In this document: piece after piece, positions 43,101-53,700 of the stretch
How positions within the stretch are numbered: the first letter of the stretch is position 1
Layout of the letters: each line of letters opens with the position of its first letter
Assembly (NCBI RefSeq): GCF_019429525.1
Contig: NZ_JAHXZL010000013.1
Coordinates: forward strand, 117,973 to 181,972
Length of the DNA: 64,000 nt
Reading direction: 5' to 3'
Origin: Sphingomonas folli
Lineage (GTDB): Bacteria; Pseudomonadota; Alphaproteobacteria; Sphingomonadales; Sphingomonadaceae
Position numbers and translations under genes: made by a program
Notes under the pieces: generated by a model
Seen by the model: only the letters and a program-made list of their open reading frames with translations
Database searches by the model: none
What the model was told of the DNA's origin: nothing

Positions 43101-45323
43101 ATGCATCATCGTCTCGCCCGCGCGCTGCTCGTCGCCAGCGCGCTCTGCCCGCTCCCGGCGCTCGCCGCCGCGACCGACTCGCCGCTCGTCGCCGATGCCG
43201 CGGTGCCGGCCGCCGACGCCGCCGACGCCCCCGACCAGCAGCAGGTCGGCGACGACGTGGTCGTCACCGGCGTGCAGACGCGCGACATCGCCTCCTCCGC
43301 CACCAAGGGCAGCGCGCCGCTGGCGCAGACGCCGCAGTCGGTCAGCGTCGTCACCGCCGCCGACATCGCCGGGCTGGGGCTGCAGAACCTCAACCAGGCG
43401 CTGCGCTTCGTCGCCGGCGTCACGCCCGAGACGCGCGGCTCCAGCGCCGAGGTGTACGACCAGTTCAAGCTGCGCGGCTTCGACGCCGCGGTGTTCCTCG
43501 ACGGGCTGCGCCAGTTCGGCAGCCCGACCGGCTATGCCGTGCCCCAGGTCGACGTGTCGCGGCTCGACCGCTTCGAGGTGCTCAAGGGCCCCGCCTCGGT
43601 GCTCTACGGCCAGTCGTCGCCGGGGGGCCTCGTGGCGCAGTCGAGCAAGCTGCCGGTCGACGCCGCGCTCTACGGCGCTGTCGCCGCGAGCTACGGCACC
43701 TTCGACCTGTACCGGGTCGACGCCGACATCGGCGGGCGCGCCGGCGAGAACGTGCTGTGGCGAGTCTACGGCAGCGCCAACGGCGCCGACACGCAGCAGC
43801 GTTTCAGCCGGCGCGAGCGCCAGACGATCTCGGGCGCGGTGACGCTCGGCGCGGACGGCGCGACCACGCTGACGCTGCTGGGCAATTACTCGCACGACCC
43901 GCACAACGGCGCGTACGGCGTCTTCCCCGCGCTGGGCACGCTGATCGACAATCCCAACGGCCGCCTCTCGTCGCGCTTCGACGGCGGCGAGGCGGGCAAC
44001 CGCTATCGCCGCGAGCAGGCGTCGGGCACCTATATCTTCCGCCACGACTTCGGCGGCGGGTGGAGCTTCCGCGCCTCGGGCCGCTACCAGAATGTCACCG
44101 CGCGGCTGGGCCTCATCTACGTCAGCGGCGCGCCCGCGGACGCGGGGCTGCGCGTGTACAACCGCGCCTCCTACGCCACCGACGAGACGCTCGACAATTG
44201 GACCTATGACAACCAGCTGAGCGGCGCCTTCCGTACCGGGCCGATCGAGCACCAGCTGCTGCTCGGCGTCGACCGCCAGGTGGCGCACTCGACCGAGCTG
44301 TACGCCTTCGGCAGCGCGCCCGCGCTCGACGCCTACCAGCCGGTCTACGGCACGATCGCGACGCCGCGGACCCCCGCGGCCGTGCCCAACCCGTTCGGCG
44401 GCAGCTATGACACACGCCAGCGCCAGCAGGGCATCTACGCGCAGGACCAGCTCTCGCTCGGCGAGCTGCGCGTGACGCTCGGGGGTCGGCAGGACTGGGC
44501 GTACGGGCGTGAGCGCACCCAGGCGGGGTCGACCCAGCGCGACGAGAAGTTCACCTGGCGCGCCGCCGCGCTCTACACGCTGCCGTTCGGGCTGGCGCCC
44601 TATGTGAGCTATTCCACCTCGTTCCAGCCGCAGAGCGGCCAGGTGCTGCGCGACGACGGCAGCTTCGGCCTGCCCGATCCCTCGCTCGGCAAACAGATCG
44701 AGGCCGGCGCCAAGTTCACCGTGCCCGGCACGCCGATCCTGCTCAGCGCCGCCTGGTTCCGCATCGACCAGACCAACGTGCTGACCTCCACGCCCGATTT
44801 CACCGTGTCGCGCCAGACCGGCGAGGTCCGCTCCACCGGCGTCGAGCTGGAAGGCTTCGCGCCGCTCGGCCACGGCTTCACCGTTCGCGGCGCGTTCAGC
44901 CGCCAGCGCGTGCGCGTGACGAGCGACCCGCAGGACCCGTCGCGCGTCGGCCGCGGGCTCGAGACGGTCGGGCGCGGCGGCACCTCGGTCAACCTCGACT
45001 GGACCGCGCCGGGCGGCCCCTTCACCGGGCTGACGCTGGGCGGCGCGGTGCGCCACGCCGACGAGGCCTATGCCGGTATCTACACGCCAGGGTTCGGCGA
45101 GGCCGCGGCGGGGCCGCGCAACAGCCCGGGCTATACGGTGTATGACGCGCTGGCGCGCTACGACCTCGGCGCCGCCGCGCCGGGTCTGCGCGGGCTGAGC
45201 CTGGCGGTCAACGCGACCAACGTGTTCGACAAGAGCTATCTCACCTCCTGTTTCGCCAATTACCAATGGTGCTGGTACGGCAACCGCCGCACCGTCCAGG
45301 CGACCCTGGGGTGGAAGTTCTGA
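43101..45323 (+). CDS. TonB-dependent siderophore-type receptor
   Basis: 740 residues: signal peptide (MHHRLARALLVASALCPLPA), TonB-box region DDVVVTGVQ, plug with LAQTPQSVSVVTAADIAGLG and RLDRFEVLKGPASVLYGQSS, and a 22-strand barrel ending QATLGWKF. The APL-x-QTPQSVSVVT wording is characteristic of the siderophore receptor subfamily (TIGR01783), so the likely substrate is a ferric siderophore. A Cys pair (SCFANYQWCW) occurs near the end. Such genes are usually Fur controlled; I see no convincing Fur box in the upstream gap. Divergent from the small TonB-domain protein. Confidence 0.94.
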   Translation: MHHRLARALLVASALCPLPALAAATDSPLVADAAVPAADAADAPDQQQVGDDVVVTGVQTRDIASSATKGSAPLAQTPQSVSVVTAADIAGLGLQNLNQALRFVAGVTPETRGSSAEVYDQFKLRGFDAAVFLDGLRQFGSPTGYAVPQVDVSRLDRFEVLKGPASVLYGQSSPGGLVAQSSKLPVDAALYGAVAASYGTFDLYRVDADIGGRAGENVLWRVYGSANGADTQQRFSRRERQTISGAVTLGADGATTLTLLGNYSHDPHNGAYGVFPALGTLIDNPNGRLSSRFDGGEAGNRYRREQASGTYIFRHDFGGGWSFRASGRYQNVTARLGLIYVSGAPADAGLRVYNRASYATDETLDNWTYDNQLSGAFRTGPIEHQLLLGVDRQVAHSTELYAFGSAPALDAYQPVYGTIATPRTPAAVPNPFGGSYDTRQRQQGIYAQDQLSLGELRVTLGGRQDWAYGRERTQAGSTQRDEKFTWRAAALYTLPFGLAPYVSYSTSFQPQSGQVLRDDGSFGLPDPSLGKQIEAGAKFTVPGTPILLSAAWFRIDQTNVLTSTPDFTVSRQTGEVRSTGVELEGFAPLGHGFTVRGAFSRQRVRVTSDPQDPSRVGRGLETVGRGGTSVNLDWTAPGGPFTGLTLGGAVRHADEAYAGIYTPGFGEAAAGPRNSPGYTVYDALARYDLGAAAPGLRGLSLAVNATNVFDKSYLTSCFANYQWCWYGNRRTVQATLGWKF

Positions 45324-45334
45324 GACGATAGGCC

Positions 45335-45400
45335 TTCCCCGCTCGCGGGGAGGGCGGAGCGCGGGCGCAGGCGCTCCCCGCCGCGGCCGATCCGCGCGCG
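45335..45400. repeat. Dispersed hairpin repeat after the siderophore receptor
   Basis: CTTCCCCGCTCGCGGGGAGG followed by GGCGCTCCCCGCCGCGG. The first hairpin starts 12 bases past the stop codon and may serve as the transcript end. Confidence 0.65.
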
Positions 45401-45421
45401 AGCGCGGTCTGGCCGGCGTCG

Positions 45422-45790
45422 ATCGCCCATCACCGGCGGGAAATCCGCGGCGCGCTGGTCGTGCCCGCCACCGGCATCGAGAGCCGCCGCCCGCCGGCCA
45501 ACCCGTGACCGCCGCGGTGCGCTACGTCCTGCTCTCTACCCCGCTCGCGCCCGAGCGCATGCTCGACGTCGCTCGAACCCGCTGGACGATCGAGACCGGT
45601 CCCACTGGCTCCTCGACGTCGCGTTCGCCGGGGACGCCGCGCGCGACCGCGAGGACCACGGCCCGCAGAACCTCGCCCCACGCTGCAAGCGCGCCCTCCA
45701 TCTCCTGCGTCGCCTCCCAGACACGGGCGCCGTCATCGCACCGCTCCTCCCCGCGGTCGGCAGGTCCATCGCCTACGGGCGAGGAGGGAG
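45422..45790 (+). pseudogene. ISAs1-family transposase remnant with frameshifts
   Basis: Three frames in succession give fragments of an ISAs1-type transposase C-terminus: HHRREIRGALVVPATGIES, then AVRYVLLSTPLAPERMLDVA and RTRWTIE, then after a frameshift near 45600 SHWLLDVAFAGDAARDREDH and GPQNLAPRCKRALHLLRRL. Intact ISAs1 transposases read ...YYLLSTPLSAERF...HWGVEN-LHWVLDV...DNGPQN-ALLRHLALN, so the order matches. The N-terminal two thirds are missing and no terminal inverted repeats are visible. A dead insertion sequence between the receptor and the kinase gene. Confidence 0.8.
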
Positions 45791-45861
45791 AGGAGGAAGG
45801 GGCCGTTCCATCCGGCGCGTTGGATCCTGCCCCGCCACCTAGGTCCGAATCGTCGCCGCGC

Positions 45862-46854
45862 TCACACGTCCGCGGTGATCGCCTTCAGGTCGACGATCGG
45901 GCGCGCGCCGACATGCTGGATCACCTCGGCGGCGCAGATCGCGCCGAGCGTCAGCGACGCCTCCAGCGACCTGCCGCGCGCCTGGCCGAACAGGAAGCCC
46001 GCCGCGAACAGGTCGCCCGCGCCAGTCGTGTCGGCCACCTGGTCGATCGGCTGCGCCGGCACCGTCGCGCGCTCGTCGCCCGCGATCGCGGTGGCGCCGC
46101 GCTCGCTCAGCGTGACGACCACCACCGGCACCTTGGCCTTCACCGCCGCGATCGCCGCCTCGACGTCGCTTGTCTCGGTCAGCGACAGGAGCTCCGCCTC
46201 GTTGGCGAACAGCAGGTCGATCAGCCCGGCGTCGATCAGCGCGTGGAAGGCGGCGCGGTGGCGGTCGATCACGAACTCGGCCGAGAGCGTGAAGGCCACC
46301 TTGCGCCCCGCCCCGCGCGCGACGTCGATCGCGGCACGCATCGCCGCGCGCGGCTCCTCCGGGTCCCACAGATAGCCCTCGAGATAGAGGTAGCGCGCGT
46401 CCGCGATCAGCGCGCGGTCCAGCGCCGCCTCGGGCAGATAGTGCGAGGCGCCGAGGAAGGTGTTCATCGTGCGCTGCCCGTCGGGCGTGACGAAGATCAG
46501 GCAGCGGCCGGTGGTGGGCGCGCCGGCGCGCGCGGCCGTGTCGAAGCGGATGCCCGCGGCGCGGATGTCGTGCGCGAAGACGTCGCCGAGCTGGTCGTCG
46601 GCGACCTGGCCGATGAACGCGCAGGACGCGCCCAGCGCCGCCATGCCCGCGATCGTGTTCGCCGCCGAGCCGCCAGACACCTCCTGCCCCGGCCCCATCT
46701 TGGCGTAGAGCGCGTCCGCCTCCTCGGGCGAGAAGACCAGCGCCATCGCCCCCTTGGTCATGCCGTTGTCGGCGACGAAGGCGTCGCTCGCGGGCGAGAG
46801 GATGTCGACGATGGCGTTGCCGATCGCGACCACGTCGTAGCGGGGTTCGGTCAA
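45862..46854 (-). CDS. PfkB-family kinase, adenosine-kinase type
   Basis: 330 residues of the PfkB/ribokinase superfamily: the N-terminal YDVVAIGNAIVDILSPASDA, the substrate-lid glycines EVSGGSAANTIAGMAALG, and the ATP/anion-hole motif DTTGAGDLFAAGFLFG with catalytic Asp. The closest well-known group is alphaproteobacterial adenosine kinase, which returns adenosine to AMP (for example after S-adenosylhomocysteine hydrolysis). Other PfkB substrates cannot be excluded. It is transcribed alone; an 88-base gap separates it from a divergent membrane protein. Confidence 0.9.
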   Translation of the reverse strand: MTEPRYDVVAIGNAIVDILSPASDAFVADNGMTKGAMALVFSPEEADALYAKMGPGQEVSGGSAANTIAGMAALGASCAFIGQVADDQLGDVFAHDIRAAGIRFDTAARAGAPTTGRCLIFVTPDGQRTMNTFLGASHYLPEAALDRALIADARYLYLEGYLWDPEEPRAAMRAAIDVARGAGRKVAFTLSAEFVIDRHRAAFHALIDAGLIDLLFANEAELLSLTETSDVEAAIAAVKAKVPVVVVTLSERGATAIAGDERATVPAQPIDQVADTTGAGDLFAAGFLFGQARGRSLEASLTLGAICAAEVIQHVGARPIVDLKAITADV

Positions 46855-46942
46855 AGGGAGCGTCCTGCAGTCCGGGAAAGCGCCCGCCTATCCGCCGCCC
46901 GCGGCTTGCGCAACCGCGCGCGAGCGCGCAACGCTGGCCGCG

Positions 46943-47611
46943 ATGGTGCGCGCGCTGCTGCTCTCGATCGCCCAGCTCGGCGACCCGCCGGTGCTGCGCG
47001 TGCTGGCGCAGTCGTTGGCGGTGACGCTGACGCTGTTCGCCGCGCTGGCGCTCGGCCTGTGGTGGTTGGTGGACGCCGCGCTGGCGGGCTGGAGCTATCA
47101 CGGCGCGATGGCGGGGCTGGCCGCGGTGGCGGTGACCGCGCTCGCCTTCTGGCTGCTGTTCCGCGCGATCGCGGTCCTGGTGGTCGGGCTGTTCGCCGAC
47201 CGCATCGTCGCGGCGGTCGAGCGCCGCCACTATCCCGGCGCGGCGGCGAGCGCGCGCGAGGTGCCGCCGGCGCGCGGTCTGGCGATGGGGCTCGGCTCGG
47301 CGGCGCGGTTCGTCCTGGTCAACCTGCTGCTGCTGCCGCTCTATCTGGCGCTGCTCGTCACCGGGGTCGGCACCGCGGCGCTGTTCTTCCTGGTCAACGC
47401 CTGGCTGCTCGGGCGCGACCTCGGCGACATGGTGGCGGCGCGCCACCTGCCGCGCGCGGCGATGCGAGACTGGCGCGCGGCGACCGCCGGCCGGCGCTTC
47501 GTGCTGGGGCTTGCCGGCACCGCGCTGTTCGTGGTTCCGCTGCTCAACGTCCTCGCCCCCGTGCTCGGCGCGGCGATGGCGACCCACCTCTACCACGGAG
47601 CCCGCCGATGA
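46943..47611 (+). CDS. EI24 domain membrane protein (CysZ-like)
   Basis: 222 residues with four to five hydrophobic helices: LAQSLAVTLTLFAALALGLW, MAGLAAVAVTALAFWLLFRA, FVLVNLLLLPLYLALLVTGV and VLGLAGTALFVVPLLNVLAP. The pattern LFADRIVAAVERRHYP and AWLLGRDLGDMVAARH agrees with EI24/CysZ proteins, which in some bacteria move sulphate. The ATGA overlap with the next lipoprotein gene indicates one operon. Confidence 0.85.
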   Translation: MVRALLLSIAQLGDPPVLRVLAQSLAVTLTLFAALALGLWWLVDAALAGWSYHGAMAGLAAVAVTALAFWLLFRAIAVLVVGLFADRIVAAVERRHYPGAAASAREVPPARGLAMGLGSAARFVLVNLLLLPLYLALLVTGVGTAALFFLVNAWLLGRDLGDMVAARHLPRAAMRDWRAATAGRRFVLGLAGTALFVVPLLNVLAPVLGAAMATHLYHGARR

Positions 47612-47985
47612 TCCCGCCCCGCCGTCTCGCCGCGCTGCTCCCCGCGCTCGCGATCGCGGGCTGCACGGCCACCGCGCCGACCACCGCGGCGCGGCCGCAG
47701 CCGGTCGCGGCGGCGCTGCCGAGCATGGGGCTGGAGAGCGTGATCGGCCAGGACGCCGCCGCGCTGGTGCGCAGCTTCGGCCCGCCCGACGCGGACGTGC
47801 GCGAGGGGACCGCGCGCAAGCTGCAGTTCTCCAGCGCGATCTGCATCCTCGACGCCTATCTCTACCCCCCGAGCGGCGGCGGCGAGGCCAAGGTGACCTG
47901 GGTCGACTCGCGCCAGCGCGACGGCCGCTCGATCGACCGCGCCAGCTGCGTCGCCGCGCTGGCGCGGCGCGACGGGGGGAAATAG
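47608..47985 (+). CDS. Small lipoprotein of unknown function
   Basis: 125 residues with a lipoprotein signal (MIPPRRLAALLPALAIAGCT, lipobox IAGC, Cys19). The mature domain has SMGLESVIGQDAAALVRSFG, PPDADVREGTARKLQFSSAI and CILDAYLYPPS, a compact fold with LIGxxxxxLxxxFGxPxxxRxEG-like pattern reminiscent of SmpA/BamE-type small lipoproteins. Function unknown. Starts in a four-base overlap with the EI24 gene. Confidence 0.8.
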   Translation: MIPPRRLAALLPALAIAGCTATAPTTAARPQPVAAALPSMGLESVIGQDAAALVRSFGPPDADVREGTARKLQFSSAICILDAYLYPPSGGGEAKVTWVDSRQRDGRSIDRASCVAALARRDGGK

Positions 47986-48017
47986 CGGGGGCAGACGATC
48001 GGGGTTGCTGCGGGAGC

Positions 48018-48325
48018 CTCATCCACTCCTCCCCGGCACGGGGAGGGGGACCAGCCGAAGGCTGGTGGAGGGAGGCTTCCACGAGCGCTGCCCGTCGTCG
48101 AGAGCCCCCTCCGCCACCGCTTCGCGGCGGTCCCCCTCCCCGCCGAGCGGGGAGGATCGGGGTGAGCGATTTCCCCCGGCACGAGGATGGAGTCCGCACG
48201 CGAAGGGCTTGGCAGAGGAGGGCTTCCACCCGCGCTTCGCTGCGAGGAGAACCCCCTCCACCACGCCCTTCGGGCGCGATCCCCCTCCCCGCGGAGCGGG
48301 GAGGAGCGAGGTGGGAGCAGTTCCT
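48018..48325. repeat. Cluster of dispersed hairpin repeats
   Basis: Four cores, CTCCTCCCCGGCACGGGGAG, GTCCCCCTCCCCGCCGAGCG, GATCCCCCTCCCCGCGGAGC and linked segments GACCAGCCGAAGGCTGGTGG and CCACCGCTTCGCGGCGGTCC, occupy nearly the entire gap 47986-48390. No gene is supported; this is the densest copy of the family in the window. Confidence 0.8.
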
Positions 48326-48390
48326 CCCCCCTCTCCGCTGGCCCTGACGCGCGCGCTCGCCTAGGCTCGGCCGCGACAAGGGGGCGTCGG

Positions 48391-49305
48391 GTGGCAGAGA
48401 ATGGGATCGCGGTCAGCGCCGAGGCGCTGGTGAAACGCTACGGCGAGCGGCGCGTCGTCGACGGCGTCGATCTCGCGGTGCCCGAGGGCGCGATCTACGG
48501 GGTGCTCGGCCCCAACGGCGCGGGCAAGACCACCACGTTGCGCATGCTGCTCGGCATCATCGAGCCCGACACCGGCTCGCGCCGCCTGCTCGGCAGCGCG
48601 CGCCCGCGCGACGTCGGCGACCGCGTCGGCTATCTCCCCGAGGAGCGCGGGCTCTACCCGTCGATGACGGCGCGCGAGGCGATCGCCTTCATGGGCGCGC
48701 TGCGCGGATTGGAGTGGCGCACCGGGCGCGCACGCGCCGCCGAGCTGCTCGAGGCGGCCGGGCTGGGCCACGCGATCGACGGCAAGATCCGCAAGCTATC
48801 CAAGGGCATGGCGCAGCTGGTCCAGCTGCTCGGCGCGGTCGTCCACCGCCCCGACCTGCTCGTGCTCGACGAGCCTTTCTCCGGGCTCGACCCGGTCAAC
48901 CAGGAGCGGCTGGAGGCGCTGATCCGCGCCGAGCAGGCGCGCGGCGCCACCATCCTCTTCTCCACCCATGTGATGCAGCACGCGCAGCGGCTGTGCGACC
49001 GGCTCGCGATCATCGCGCGCGGGCAGTGCCGCTTCGAGGGCACCGTGGACGCGGCGCGCGCGCTGCTGCCGCAGCAGGTCCATTACGTGCCGCACCGCGC
49101 CGACCCCGCGATCGCCGCGCTGCTCCCCGCCGACGCGCGCGGCGACGGCGAGGGCTGGCGCTTCCCGCTGCCGCCCGAGGGGATCGAGCCGGTGCTCACC
49201 CGGCTGATCGCGGCCGGTCACGGCATCGCCGGCCTGTCGATCGAGCGCCCCGGGCTGCACGAGGCCTTCGTGCGAGTCGTCGGCGAGGAGGAGGCGCGCG
49301 CGTGA
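48391..49305 (+). CDS. ABC-2 transporter ATP-binding protein
   Basis: 304 residues: Walker A GPNGAGKTT (40-48), signature KLSKGMAQLVQLLGAV, Walker B LLVLDEPFSGLD, H-loop STHVMQHAQ, then the C-terminal extension with the DUF4162-like region seen in NatA-type proteins. The signature has SKGM instead of SGGQ, usual for this branch. Together with the next gene it forms an exporter, NatAB-like. The GTG start has AAGGGGG upstream. GTGA overlap with the permease. Confidence 0.93.
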   Translation: MAENGIAVSAEALVKRYGERRVVDGVDLAVPEGAIYGVLGPNGAGKTTTLRMLLGIIEPDTGSRRLLGSARPRDVGDRVGYLPEERGLYPSMTAREAIAFMGALRGLEWRTGRARAAELLEAAGLGHAIDGKIRKLSKGMAQLVQLLGAVVHRPDLLVLDEPFSGLDPVNQERLEALIRAEQARGATILFSTHVMQHAQRLCDRLAIIARGQCRFEGTVDAARALLPQQVHYVPHRADPAIAALLPADARGDGEGWRFPLPPEGIEPVLTRLIAAGHGIAGLSIERPGLHEAFVRVVGEEEARA

Positions 49306-50558
49306 CCCAGCTCCGCCGTCATCTCCGCCAGACGCTGACGATCGCGCGCCGCGACTTCGTCGCCACCGTCTTCACCCCGATCTTCCTGCTGTTCCTGTTC
49401 GCGCCGCTGATCATGGCGTCGTTCGGCGCGGTCGGCGGGATGGGCGCGGCGAGCGCGTCGGACAGCTCCGCCGCGCGCACGCGGCTGGTGGTGCTGCTGC
49501 CCGCCGCGGCGGCGCGGCGCGTGCTCGACGCCGACGCGCGCTGGCGCCCGCTGCTCGCCGGCGACTCGCGCCAGCCGCGGGTCGAGGCGCGCGCCCCCGC
49601 CCCCGCCCCCGACGCCGGCGATGCCGCGCGCCAGGCCGCCGCGACGCTGGCGGAGGGCGCGCATGGCCATGACTCGGTCGACGTCGCCGCGGTGCTGTAC
49701 GGCACGCTCGAGCGGCCCGCGGTGCTCTACGCCGCGGGCGACCGCGGCGGCGCGCGCTATCTCGCCGGGCTCGCGCGCGACGCCGCGCTGGTCGAGCGCG
49801 CCGGTGCCGCGGCGCCGGACGCGACGCTCACCGCGGTGCGGACCGACGCGCCGTCGCAGGGGGTGCGCAAGGCGACCGGCTTCTTCGCGGTCTTCGGCAT
49901 CTTCTTCCTCACGCTGTTCCTCTCCGGCCAGGTCGCGGGGACGATGGCGGAGGAGCGCAACAACAAGGTGATCGAGGTGCTCGCCGCGGCGGTGCCGCTG
50001 GAGAGCGTGTTCCTGGGCAAGTTGGTCGGCATGTTCGGCGTGGCGGTGCTGTTCGTCACCTTCTGGGGCGTGGTGATCAGCCAGCTCGGCGCGCTGCTGC
50101 CCGGCGACGCCGGCGACGCGCTGCGCACGCTCGCGCCCGCGGTGGGCGGCGGCTGGTTCGCGCTGCTGTTCGGCGGCTATTTCACCATGGCCTATCTGCT
50201 GCTCGGCTCGGTCTTCCTCGGCGTCGGCGCGCAGGCGGCGACGATGCGCGAGATCCAGATGCTGTCGCTGCCGATCACGATCGTCCAGGTGGCGATGTTC
50301 GCGCTCTCCTCGGCGGCGGTGTCGCACCCGGGCAGCTGGGTGGCGACTCTGGCCGAGCTGTTCCCGCTCTCCTCGCCCTTCGCGATGGCGGGGCGCGCGG
50401 CGAGCGACTCGGCGCTGTGGCCGCACGCCGCGGCGCTGGCGTGGCAGGCGCTGTGGGTGGCGATCTTCATCACCGTCGGCGCTCGGCTGTTCCGCCGCGG
50501 CGTGCTCCAGTCGGGCAGCCCGACCCCCGCGTGGAAGCGGCTGTTCGCGCGCCGCTGA
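49302..50558 (+). CDS. ABC-2 type permease (NatB-like)
   Basis: 418 residues. One N-terminal helix (FTPIFLLFLFAPLIMASFGA), a large extracytoplasmic domain (about 50-195), then five helices from GFFAVFGIFFLTLFLSGQVA onward, with the diagnostic cytosolic EERNNKVIEVLAAAVPLESV. This is the ABC-2 membrane family with an N-terminal periplasmic loop, as in NatB and related Na+ or drug exporters. Coupled to the ATPase gene by a four-base GTGA overlap. The substrate is unknown. Confidence 0.93.
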   Translation: MTQLRRHLRQTLTIARRDFVATVFTPIFLLFLFAPLIMASFGAVGGMGAASASDSSAARTRLVVLLPAAAARRVLDADARWRPLLAGDSRQPRVEARAPAPAPDAGDAARQAAATLAEGAHGHDSVDVAAVLYGTLERPAVLYAAGDRGGARYLAGLARDAALVERAGAAAPDATLTAVRTDAPSQGVRKATGFFAVFGIFFLTLFLSGQVAGTMAEERNNKVIEVLAAAVPLESVFLGKLVGMFGVAVLFVTFWGVVISQLGALLPGDAGDALRTLAPAVGGGWFALLFGGYFTMAYLLLGSVFLGVGAQAATMREIQMLSLPITIVQVAMFALSSAAVSHPGSWVATLAELFPLSSPFAMAGRAASDSALWPHAAALAWQALWVAIFITVGARLFRRGVLQSGSPTPAWKRLFARR

Positions 50559-50747
50559 GGCCCGCCCGCACCACCGTATACGGCATCCTCGCTGTCGCTT
50601 TTTTGCAACGCCTTATCACCGTGTTGCGGGGCGGGGCGAAAGCGGGCGCCTATGTCATGCAACAGACACAATCGGGGACCATCGGCGCGGCCAACGACGA
50701 CGAATTCCGTCGCGCACCAGGCCATGCGCCATAGGGGACATCATCCG

Positions 50748-53700
50748 ATGCGAAACAACCTTCTCGTAGGCGCGGCGCTGGTTGCGCTCGTCGCGCCCGC
50801 CGCCGCCATGGCGCAGGAGACCACCTCGACGATCCGCGGCACCGTGACGGGCGACGGCGCCCCGGTGGCCGGCGCCACGGTCGAGGTCGTCAACGTCCCC
50901 TCGGGCACACGCACCTCGCTCACCACCGACGCGAACGGTGGATTCACCGCCACCGGCCTGCGCCCGGGCGGCCCCTATTCCGTCACCGTCCGCGCGACCG
51001 GCTACGCCGAGTCGACGATCACCGACGTGCAGACGATCGTCGCGCAGACCTTCACGCTGCCGATCGAGCTGGCCGCCGAGGGCACCGACATCGTCGTCAC
51101 CGCCTCGTCGATCGCCAGCGCGCGCACGGTCAGCCAGGGTCCGGCGACGGTGCTGGGCGCCACCAAGATCGGCACGATCGCCTCGGTGAACCGCGACATC
51201 CGCGACCTGATGCGCCGCGACCCGCTGGCGCGCCTGGACGACACGCCCAGCGGCGGCCGCGCCGTCAGCTTCGCGGGCCAGAACGCGCGCTTCAACCGCT
51301 TCACCGTCGACGGCGTGCCGATCACCGACAATTTCGGCCTCAACCCCGACGGCCTGCCGAGCCGCCGCTCGCCGATCCCGCTCGACGCGATCGGTCAGTT
51401 CCAGACCAAGGTCGCGCCCTATGACGTGCGCGAGGGCAACTTCCAGGGCGGCGTGGTCAACGTCATCCTCAAGTCGGGCACCAACGAGTTCCACGGCACC
51501 GGCTTCTACTCCTACTCGGCAGACGAGCTGGCCGGCACCAAGACCAAGGCCGGCCCGGGCGTGCCCACCGGCGAGGTGACGCTGCCCAACTACAAGTATG
51601 AGAACTACGGCGCCGAGCTGTCGGGCCCGATCATCAAGGACAAGCTGTTCTTCATGGTCGCGGGCGAGCGGCTGCGCGCGCCGCGTCCGATCGCGGAGGG
51701 CCCGACCGACAACAACGCCGGCAACGCGGTGCCCAACCTGACGCAATCGACCGTCAACCGTATCTCGCAGATCGCGCAGGACCGCTACGGCTATGCCACC
51801 GGCGGGGTGGTGAACAGCAACCAGGACAAGGACGATCGCCTGGTCGCGCGGATCGACGCCAACCTGTCGGACACGCAGCGCCTCGCCGCGACCTACAGCT
51901 ACGCCGAGGACTCGCTCGTCATCACCAACAACACCAGCGTGAGCCCGTCGAGCCCGCAGCTCGGCCTCGCCTCCAACGCCTATCTCTCGGGTAACAAGCT
52001 GCACACCGGCGTGCTGCAGCTCAACTCGCAGTGGTCGGACGATTTCTCGACCGAGGCGCGCGGCTTCTACAAGAAATACACGCGCATCCAGGATCCGCTG
52101 CAGGGTCGCGGCTTCGCCGAGTTCCGCGTCTGCGCCGCCGATACCTCGGACCGCGGCAACCCCGGCGCGGCCGGCGCCTCGGCCTCGGTAACCTGCGCGC
52201 CCAACACGCCGCTGGTCTCGTTCGGCCCCGACGTGTCGCGTCAGTTCAACGCGCTCAACACCGAGACGTGGGGCGGCACGCTGCAGGCGCGGCTCACGCG
52301 CAACGGCCATGACCTGCGGATCTTCACCGACATCCAGCACGTCGACGTGTTCAACGCGTTCCTCAGCAACTCGAACCCCCGCGGCGGCACCACCGGCACC
52401 TATTATTTCGACTCGATCCAGGACTTCCAGAACGGCAACGCGCAGCGCTTCGGCTACACCAATGCCGTCGACCTCAATCCGAACAGCGCCGCCGCCCGTT
52501 TCAACTATTGGCAGTACGCCTTCGGCGTGATGGACACGTGGAGCATCACCGACACGCTCAACGTCGCCTACGGCATGCGCTACGACCTGTACGGCAGCCA
52601 TAGCCGCCCGTCGCTCAACCCCGCGTTCGTCAGCCGCTACGGCTTCACCAACCAGGAGTTCCTGTCGGGTCGCGGGTTGTTCCAGCCGCGCTTCGGCTTC
52701 GACTGGAAACCAGCCAACGTCGTCAGCCTGCGCGGCGGCATCGGCATCTTCGGTGGCGGCGCGCCCGACGTCTACACCTCGAACAGCTTCTCCAACACGG
52801 GCATCCTGTCCAACACGGTCGACATCCGGCAGCTCAACGACGGCAGCTACGTCGGCAACAGCGCCTTCCCGGCGGGGCTCAACCCGGCGAGCATCCTGAC
52901 CAACGTCAACGGCGCGACGATCCCCACCGCGGCCAACACCTATCTGGCCGGCGGCGTGCAGGCGGCCGCGACCAACGCGGTGGCGCGCGACTTCCAGCTG
53001 CCCTCGCAGTGGCGCGGCACGCTGTCGGTCGACTTCACGCCCGACGTGCTGGGTGGCGGCTGGACGCTGGGCGGCGACCTGTTCTGGTCGGACGTGCGCA
53101 ACCAGGTGGCCTGGACCGACATCCGCTCGGTGCCGACCGCGCTGCGCACGCCCGACGGTCGTGTCCGCTACGCCTCGTTGACCACCTTCAACGACTCGCT
53201 CAACGACATCCTGCTGACCAACACGACCCGGGGTCGCAGCTATGTCGCGGTCGCGCGCATCAACAAATCGTTCGACTTCGGCCTGACCGCCGGGGTGAGC
53301 TACACCTACCAGAACATCAAGGACCAGACCCCGGCGACCTCGTCGACCGCCGGCTCGAACTATGCCAACGGCGCCTTCCTCGACCCGAACATAGCCGCTT
53401 ACGGCACGTCGAACGACGAGGTCCGCCACGCGATCAAGTACGACCTGACCTTCGATCACCCGTTCTTCGGCGACTATAAGACCACCCTGGCGCTCTTCGG
53501 CGAGACCCGCATCGGCCGGCCGTACAGCTACACGATGCAGGACACGTCGAGCGGCCGCAGCTCGATCTTCGGCACCACCGGCTCGGGCTCGCGCTATCTG
53601 ATCTACGTGCCGATGGGCATCGACGATCAGCGCGTATCCTATGACACGGCCAGCACCGCGCAGACGCTCAACGACTTCTTCGAGTCGTCGGGCCTCGCCA

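Noticed and set aside
45505..47607. Long plus-strand frame from the transposase remnant through the kinase gene into the lipoprotein
   Set aside because: Only the last 125 codons (from 47608) and the first 30 show real protein features; the middle is a shadow of the PfkB kinase and EI24 genes.
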